64,000 nucleotides of DNA, taken from positions 68,714,312-68,778,311 of the forward strand of contig CM067370.1 in the NCBI GenBank assembly GCA_034401795.1, written 5' to 3'. Positions within the stretch are counted from its first letter, which is position 1. Every line of letters begins with the position of its first letter. The notes under the pieces were generated by a model. The model ran no database searches and was not told the DNA's origin. It saw only the letters and a list, made by a program, of their open reading frames with translations. The stretch comes from Chaetoderma sp. LZ-2023a (lineage: Eukaryota > Mollusca > Caudofoveata > Chaetodermatida > Chaetodermatidae). The translations under genes and the position numbers were made by a program. Below, piece after piece: positions 57,701 through 64,000 of the stretch.

Positions 57701-57977
57701 CAAACCAAACAACAAACAAAAACCATGAGACATAATACAGTAGCTATTCTTTAAATTTCGCATTACAATGTGAATAACCTGTGTGAGTGTGTGTATACTT
57801 ATATGCGTGCATGGGTGCTGCATTACGTACATGTGCGTGTGTGTGAATGCGAATACATATGCTTTAGTGCGAGAGCGCGTGCATGTTTATTCTTAGCATG
57901 AACTAATGGTAACAACAAAATAAGACAGACATAACGACAAACCGACTTATAATAGATATGAGGAGAGAGCGGTTATA

Positions 57978-58002
57978 ACGACGACGACGACGACGACGAT
58001 AC

Positions 58003-58086
<84 letters not shown>
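57978..58086. repeat. (GAC)n then (AAT)n microsatellites
   Basis: A short GAC run followed by about 28 AAT units. Confidence 0.95.
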
Positions 58087-58088
<2 letters not shown>

Positions 58089-58179
58089 TCACTACTTTAC
58101 TTTAATTGCATTGTAAAAAGTCGATCTGTATTTGTGTACATACATGTAAATTCTTTGTGTACATAGTGTATATATATAT

Positions 58180-58260
58180 TTGTTTTTGTGAGGGCCTCTG
58201 GAATATCAGGTCACTGAAGATGTACCCTCCCGATAATAATCTTTATTTACGGAAATAAAG

Positions 58261-58300
<40 letters not shown>
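58180..58300 (+). mobile_element. LINE 3'-end fragment with ATT tail
   Basis: GAGGGCCTCTGGAATATCAG, then AATAATCTTTATTT/AAATAAAGATTATT (a perfect 14-bp-arm hairpin at 58213-58244, including AATAAA), then (ATT)n. A GGGCCTC segment, AATAAAGATTATT and an ATT tail are the common 3' end of CR1/L2-like LINEs in invertebrates. No coding part is present. Confidence 0.6.
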
Positions 58301-58304
<4 letters not shown>

Positions 58305-59124
58305 TATTATTACCGACAGACCACCAAACTAACCACTTAACCAACCAGCTAACCGACTAACCGACCGAACGAATGAATGATCATATAACCGAACGAACGA
58401 ATACAACAACCAGTGTTGTGGGCTCAAGTTATGTGACAAGTAATCTGTTTCATATGTATACAACATGGAGAATAAGATCTGCAGATCCACGAGCCACGCA
58501 TGCATAATCAGTTATATCTACGAGCAAACAGCTTAAAATCACGCGAATATGTAGGCTACATTTTAATCATAGCATCGATAAATTTAAGGATTAAGTTTAG
58601 GAATTCTATATTTCAGCCTGTGCTTAATTCAATATTCTTCAAAACGCCGTTTTAATGAGATGATATACAGCTACGTCTGCCCCTTACCAGGCCTCGCGTA
58701 ATGAATAGCGTACCCAGTTGTCGTGTATAAAAATCACATACTAATATACTCGTAGCTCTTTGTTCAACGTCGGTGTTTCGCAATTCTTATTTGCTGGCAG
58801 TAATTAGAGAATTATTTGTAGTTTCCAAGATTACATAAACTATGTTTAGCGACCGTTTGAGTAGGTGAAGCCAGATCCACGTTACCCACTCGGCTGCGTT
58901 CAAATATGGGTCAATTTCAGGAAGGCGTATTAAAAGGGTGGTTCAGATATGTCAAATTTCAAACCTATTTGATCTATAGTTATATGAATTTTTATGGATT
59001 TGACTTGGTTGGAGAGGAAGATTTTAGTCAGTTGCCTAACATTGGATTTGGTGATTTAGTCTATATATAATGCGTGTCTCAATGCAATGAAACGTATACA
59101 TATATGTTATGCTAGGGCGTTCTT

Positions 59125-59390
59125 GAATGAATGAATGAATGAATGAATGAATGAATGAATGAATGAATGAATGAATGAATGAATGAATGGATGGATGGAT
59201 GGATTGGTGGGTAGGTGTGTGCGTTGGTAGGTGGATGCGTGCGTGCATGGATGAATGAGTTAATGAATGAATGAATGAATGAATGAATGAATGAATGAAT
59301 GAATGAATGAATGAATGAATGAATACATGACTGAATGAATGAATGAATGAATGAATGAATGAATGAATGAATGAATGAATGAATGAATTA
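59125..59390. repeat. (GAAT)n tetranucleotide microsatellite
   Basis: Long GAAT runs in three parts, broken by GGAT and GGTA-type variants at 59188-59255. The opposite-strand Ser-Phe-Ile-His repeat frame is an artefact. The neighbouring intervals 58320-59120 and 59400-59870 hold no recognisable gene. Confidence 0.95.
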
Positions 59391-59881
59391 TGCAATGATT
59401 TGATTAGTCAATGCCTTGATTAAAGAATTCATTTACAGTCTAAACAGATTTTAAACTTCTTCCTGGACACACATTGTCTATCCAAATCTCGCATCGCACT
59501 ACCCCCTGAGACCGACATTCCCATTACATAACCAGCTCTGATGTGAATTTTAAATGATTCTGGTTGCATAATATTCGCTTCTATTCTTGAAGAAAATCTT
59601 TTCTATGGATTTATATGAGCAGACAAGCCATGGGAGAATTGTAAACTGTGATGACGGTAGTAGAATTTCATGTGCCTAAGTGCTGAGCAGGTTGAATACA
59701 AATACTTTGTGTAGATTTCCAAAGGTTGCAAGCTATACGTTAAATGAAAAAATAAGACAATATGGCAGTTTAGCTGTAAATACTGGATAGGCCATTCGTT
59801 GACATATCATAATTATTTTCTTGAATATTTTGGAATTGATTTGACTGGACCTCGTTTCTCATTCACATACATGTGACATAT

Positions 59882-59898
59882 TATTATTATTTTTATTA

Positions 59899-59952
<54 letters not shown>
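59882..59952. repeat. (TTA)n microsatellite
   Basis: About 20 TTA units at the left edge of the third LINE fragment. Confidence 0.95.
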
Positions 59953-59954
<2 letters not shown>

Positions 59955-59959
59955 TGTCG

Positions 59960-61000
59960 CATTGTTGTTTTGCCGCTGTTGGAAGCAGCTCATCAAAGGA
60001 GTGCTTTTTTCATCGATGCGATCAACATCATCTGTACTCTCCATCTCTAGTTGCATATCTACTGTTGAGATTGTAGGGTTTGATATTGTCGAATGTTCTC
60101 TCGAGCTGATTGAGCGCTAGCTAAGGTAACGCGTGAAGGGTACTGTTGACAAACCATCTTCCTCTGGTGATACTATTACTATGTCAAATTTTGCAGAATG
60201 TGTTGATTTGCCGCGAACTGTTAATTTTGTGTTTGTTAGTATGAGTCTCACCAGGTGTAGTTCGTCAGCATCACAATTAGCTCAATGAAGCCGTGATATC
60301 TTGATAGTAACGCTAAAGAATCCGTGATATCTTGATAGTACCAATGCATGGAAAATTTCGATTCCCTCCTAGAAATACCAATGTTTTGATAGCGCCATCG
60401 ACGCCAGCATACGTTGTGCCCAGACTATGTCGGCACAAGTGTATCCGTTTTAAGAACGGTCTGCCAGTATCATGTGAATCTTTCAATTTTATCTCCGATC
60501 CGCGATCAGAATTTGATATAATTTCTCTAGTACCGTTCAAGAGCAAAAATAGAGGAATCCAGTTTATCGATCAATCATATGACGCCATAAGCAACAGCGC
60601 CACACGTACGCTGACATCATACTCGATTACTTCATCATTGGCGTGATTAAGTCCGTCATAAACGCTTAATAGTTTGTCAGGTTGTACGAATTGTATGTCG
60701 TTGCTATTTAACAAACTTTAGTTTCAAAATATTCAACAGCTTACCTGTACAGTTTCTGGAAGTGAGACTCATGAAGTACCGGGATCGATCAATCACAACA
60801 TGGACGAAGCGTGGGTTGAGCTCAGCTACAGATGAGTGGAGCATGGCTAAAACTAGTAAACCTAACGCGGTGGTCTCCTGGATTTAGGCAGTGCGATGGG
60901 TGTGCCTTCTCCCGCATCATCGATAGTGAGGTGTTGTTTAAAGATATAGTCGACGATCTGTGTTATTGGTGTATATGCCTCTGTCTGCTTTGAAACTGGG
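59960..61000 (-). pseudogene. APE-type LINE, copy 3: reverse transcriptase remnants
   Basis: The minus strand gives MQLEMESTDDVDRIDEKSTP near 60000-60056, aligned with MALEIEYADDVDFIDEEKKP of copy 2. The YADD box has become STDD. CADIVWAQRMLAS is readable near 60405-60440. A further part at 60865-61000 matches the VITHLIDSAFIHHLPIDAVG and IALPKPKK region of copy 2 (11590-11690). The two parts are split by a hairpin element at 60648-60862. It is more decayed than copies 1 and 2. Confidence 0.7.
60648..60862 (-). mobile_element. Hairpin MITE-like element, copy 4 (single arm)
   Basis: On the minus strand: TTTAGCCATGCTCC, GATCGATCCCGG, then GTAAGCTGTTGAATATTTTG and TACGAATTGTATG-complement features. 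Only one palindrome arm is present. It lies between two parts of the LINE copy 3 RT. Confidence 0.55.
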
Positions 61001-61499
61001 TTATTGGGATTTTAACGATGATGGTCAAAATATACAATTATACTGTCAGAATATTTAAAATGTGGATGCTCATGATAGATACTTACAGCTACGAATGGAC
61101 AATTACTACTGGTTTAAAATAGTCAACATACGTAGCCTATACTCATTTCATTTAGAAATTAACGGGTGATATGCGACCACCACCACGTCCCCAACAAAAA
61201 ACCCACACCACCCCAGCCACACACAACCAGTGCATTTATCGATGCTCCCAAGGGGAATGCATAACTATATTCATCAAACTGTGGCGAGTGCGGTGGAGCG
61301 CAAATGACTCGTGGATGCTGGCAGGGGAGTTAACAGTTTATTCACAACGGAAAAGGTATCTCGTAGCTACGTTGTATAAGAATAACTCTAATACTATAGT
61401 GAAGATATTGCTATTACATAGCGTGTATTAAAGAACAGGTACAAGAGGCCTACACCAGCCTAATCGCCACTACGAATGCCCCAGCTTAAATTGACATCT

Positions 61500-61818
61500 T
61501 TATGACCGGGGTTGAGGCTGCCCATTAACGCACAGAAAATAAAAGCTGTCCATACTCTCAGTACCGCAACATCCGGGGTTGCGCAACATAAGTCTGCTTC
61601 GAATTGTTCCATCACAACACAAGTGGACGTTCGTATAATATGTGCGCCCACCACACGTTTCCTCATACATATACCAGCGTCGATATAGAGGCCTTCCTTC
61701 ATGGCATCAATAGCTACTGTACCGCAACATCCTGGTGTGGTCATGCCGGCTTTACTTGTAAGTGTTGCAGCACAGCATATTTGAAAGTTTGGATCATACT
61801 GATGACCATCACATACTC
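61500..61818 (-). pseudogene. Galaxin-like cysteine-repeat terminal exon, frameshifted
   Basis: The minus strand shows a splice-acceptor-like TTATCTGTTCAG (61830-61819), then VCDGHQYDPNFQICC, SKAGMTTPGCCGTVA, a shift of one frame near 61710, then YEETCGGRTYYTNVHLCCDG, RNPGCCGTESMDSFYFLCVN and GQPQPRS with a TAA at 61502-61500. Alternating CC-G and CC-x-G with Tyr in between is the di-cysteine repeat of galaxins, secreted skeletal-matrix proteins first known from stony corals with relatives in other invertebrates. At the shift about eight residues of one repeat seem missing and a TGA appears in the second frame, so this exon is probably dead unless the base call is wrong. Upstream exons were not found in the window. 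Confidence 0.6.
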
Positions 61819-62497
61819 CTGAACAGATAATGACAATAGATAATTACGAGACTACATCTTCGGCTTGTTACAAAAGAGTGCAAAAGCTTATATTATCCAA
61901 CTCAGAAACTTGCGAATGTAATGCCTTTTAATAACAACTGTTATATACACTTAACAATTGCCATGTCTGGTTGGTTAAAACGTTATTGTTCTTCACACCC
62001 TATCAGGACACATCATATTATCGTCGCGTCTACTCTGAAATAACATTACTCCCTACAATTCTTTGAGAAAATTTCCTGTCATAGCAATAAATACAATGCA
62101 TGTCTGACTATGTGTTTAAAGTATTCTCGATCAGTTGACACCGAATCTGAACCTTGAGGACGAAAAAGAACAACTCGTCAGCGGTACAATCATCAGTAAC
62201 ACATACATGAGTCTCAATAGTTCACTATTTCTATGCTCCACTGTACTATACTATGTAAGTAATGGAGACGTTGGGTGCAGTAACGAGAATCGTAGTGTAA
62301 ACTGTACGTTCGCGTTTAGTTAGATACTATAGGTATTTACTACTTGGGCCAGATTGTATGGGTTTTTTCTCATCAATAGCCCATCTTGTCCGGTACCTCT
62401 TCCTTTGTAATTTACACCCTTGTAAGGTACTAATTTAGTCCTAGTTAACGATATTAATTTAAATTCAAATAACCTAGACTGTGTATAGCTGATGATT

Positions 62498-62563
62498 GCG
62501 ACACGAACTATAAATCAAGTATATATATGCAATATATGCTGCTGCTGCCGCCGCTGCCGCCGC

Positions 62564-62616
<53 letters not shown>

Positions 62617-62823
62617 ATGATGATGATGATGATGATGGTGGTGTACTGTGCTATGTGGCTGCAGTTGCTTGAATATAGCAGAAGCCAGACATTGTCCGTC
62701 TTTGGCCACTGTTTCTTATTGATAGCCAGAGTCGTTAGCTCCGACATGTCCAGCTCTACACACCCGTTGCGACACGAACTATAAATCAAGTATATATATG
62801 CAAATATATGCTGCTGCTGCCGC

Positions 62824-62862
<39 letters not shown>

Positions 62863-63010
62863 TGATGATGATGATGATGATGGTGGTGGTGTACTGTGTT
62901 ATGTGGCTGCAGTTGCTTGAATATAGCAGAAGCCAGACATTGTCCGTCTTTGGCAACTGTTTCTTATTGATAGCCAGAGTCGTTAGCTCCGACATGTCCA
63001 GCTCTACACA
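62498..63010. repeat. Tandem duplication (about 271 bp period) of a CCG/GAC/GAT-repeat unit
   Basis: Two units start GCGACACGAACTATAAATCA at 62498 and about 62769. Each contains CTG, CCG, GAC and GAT triplet runs followed by the same 170-base stretch with very few differences. Repeat lengths differ between the units. Poly-Pro, poly-Arg and poly-His frames here are repeat artefacts. The intervals 61820-62497 and 63010-63590 contain no recognisable gene. Confidence 0.9.
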
Positions 63011-63589
63011 CCCGTGCTTCTTTTACGTCTGTACCTAGCACATTCAACAGGATTGTGTAGTGTCGTCGTGTTCAAACTGCATAGCTGTTATCACAGCTTG
63101 CAGCGAATTTGTACGGATTTCTGGTGGGGTTCGCAGAACATGGCCTGATATTTGACCAGGGTGGGACCATATTTTACATAGTGCATAGCAAATCATTGCG
63201 TAATACGCTGTCTGGTCATTTATGTTGGGTAATAGTACAAACGTGTTTGCGGTGACAAGCATCTAGGTTATTAATCAATGAGAAAACATACAAAATATAG
63301 TCTGATCATAAAATGTAGTATACATACGATTTCATTGCTTTAACATGTAGTGTGTGCAATGCAGGAATCTAACGGGTGCACACTTGACATATTTAAGCAA
63401 TTTTATTACTGAAGTCATTAACCATGCCCCTTTTGCGAATATCAAATATGTCGGTTCATGCGGGTTTCAAAATAACCATTACGTTTAGTATCAAATTAAA
63501 GGCAATACTAACACAGTGATTGCAGTGATATGATTTAAAATAAGGGCAATCATGGGCAAACTATAATTTCAGGTCAGGACCGGTCCTCT

Positions 63590-64000
63590 GATGCCAACGG
63601 ACCTTTCCCTCTTTAGCTATGCCCCGCCCATCTCTAGCAAAGCTCCGCCCACGCCTTGCTCGTGTTGTGATCGATCGATCTCTGAATTCCCTGACTATCA
63701 ATTTCCAGAAGACTATACAGATATGCTATGGAATAGTTTGGAACTAATTTGACTGGACGCTGTTGCTGCCTATAGCAGCATCAACGTCTAGTCAAATTAG
63801 TTTCAAAATATTCAACAGTATGTTTATTAAATAGTAGAAACATACAATTCGTACAACGTGTCGGGCTATTAAGAGTTAAAGACGGCACAAATCGAATCAT
63901 TTATGAGGTAATGATTATGACGTCATCCTACACGCCGCTTAGCTGGGCCAAATAGAATCATTTATGACGTAATGAATATGACGTCATCATAACACGTCAT
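63590..64000 (+). repeat. Block A, copy 4 (start), with hairpin MITE-like element copy 5
   Basis: It begins GGACCTTTCC and follows the hairpin element order: CCCCGCCCATC, GATCGATCGATCTCTG, then the hairpin at 63725-63818 with arms around GAACTAATTTGACTGG, then TACAATTCGTACAACGTGTC. This copy is the least damaged, and the window ends inside it. The strand and order are as in 2090-2457. Confidence 0.65.
63918..63986. promoter_or_regulatory. CRE-like TGACGTCA pair
   Basis: Perfect palindromes start at 63918 and 63979, each preceded by ATGA-type sequence and accompanied by a TGACGTAA variant at 63965. The same arrangement occurs in the other hairpin elements. Confidence 0.4.

Noticed and set aside
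59036..59395. 119-residue Ser-Phe-Ile-His repeat protein
   Set aside because: It is a translation of the GAAT microsatellite.
62508..63038. Poly-Pro, poly-Arg and poly-His frames in the CCG region
   Set aside because: The triplet runs are read in all frames on both strands, with no conserved protein.

Overview
This is an A+T-rich nuclear window from an animal, and the sequence does not let me name the species. The evidence for a metazoan is the set of elements: two Ty3/Gypsy-type LTR retrotransposons, a Penelope-like fragment with a GIY-YIG nuclease, an APE-endonuclease LINE present as three broken copies, a Jockey-group LINE whose ORF2 starts with a PHD finger, an inverted pair of Tc1-like transposases, several MITE-like elements and many trinucleotide and tetranucleotide microsatellites. 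A galaxin-like cysteine-repeat exon suggests an aquatic invertebrate, but that is only a hint. Positions 46001-46500 are a 500-base assembly gap. I see no intact cellular gene and no rRNA, tRNA or CRISPR.

Layout. Underneath the transposons lies a set of non-coding blocks that recur in the same orientation and largely the same order. I call them A, C, E, B and D. A: 1764-3950, 22135-24370, 47998-49893 and, entering at the right edge, 63590-64000. C: 6270-8950, 24371-24740 (partial) and 51899-56979. E: 9050-9480 and 27890-28310. B: 9690-10487, 28790-29528 and 46740-47604. D: 13500-13910 and 41664-42235. Removing the insertions leaves what looks like three or more diverged direct copies of a unit of several kilobases.

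Insertions into this scaffold, left to right: Penelope-like plus LINE fragments (4727-6268) between A and C; an APE LINE with a 10-bp target duplication and an inverted 5' half (10498-13465) between B and D; Gypsy-1 (13916-22134, minus strand) between D and A; a 1640-bp TA-flanked element (22573-24212) inside A; Gypsy-2 (29529-41658, minus strand) between B and D, whose upstream LTR is split by an 8.2-kb LINE insertion (33303-41550); a 393-bp MITE (47605-47997); an inverted Tc1 dimer (49893-51896) between A and C; and a 605-bp MITE with a 9-bp duplication (56980-57584) in C.

A second recurrent theme is a palindromic module with arms reading roughly GTTGAATATTTTGAAACTAA and its complement. It is found alone, inside a roughly 360-bp element that also carries TGACGTCA (CRE-like) palindromes, and as a tandem array at 35010-36800. 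In at least one place (49300-49643) it interrupts block A and in another (60648-60862) it interrupts a LINE fragment, so it has moved independently.

Cellular coding candidates are few: a galaxin-like terminal exon on the minus strand (61500-61818, with a frameshift), and a possible signal-peptide first exon on the plus strand (54273-54356) ending at a consensus splice donor. All retroelement genes I can read carry stops, frameshifts or lost catalytic residues, so the window is best read as a graveyard of nested insertions. Block comparisons and similarity statements were made by eye.
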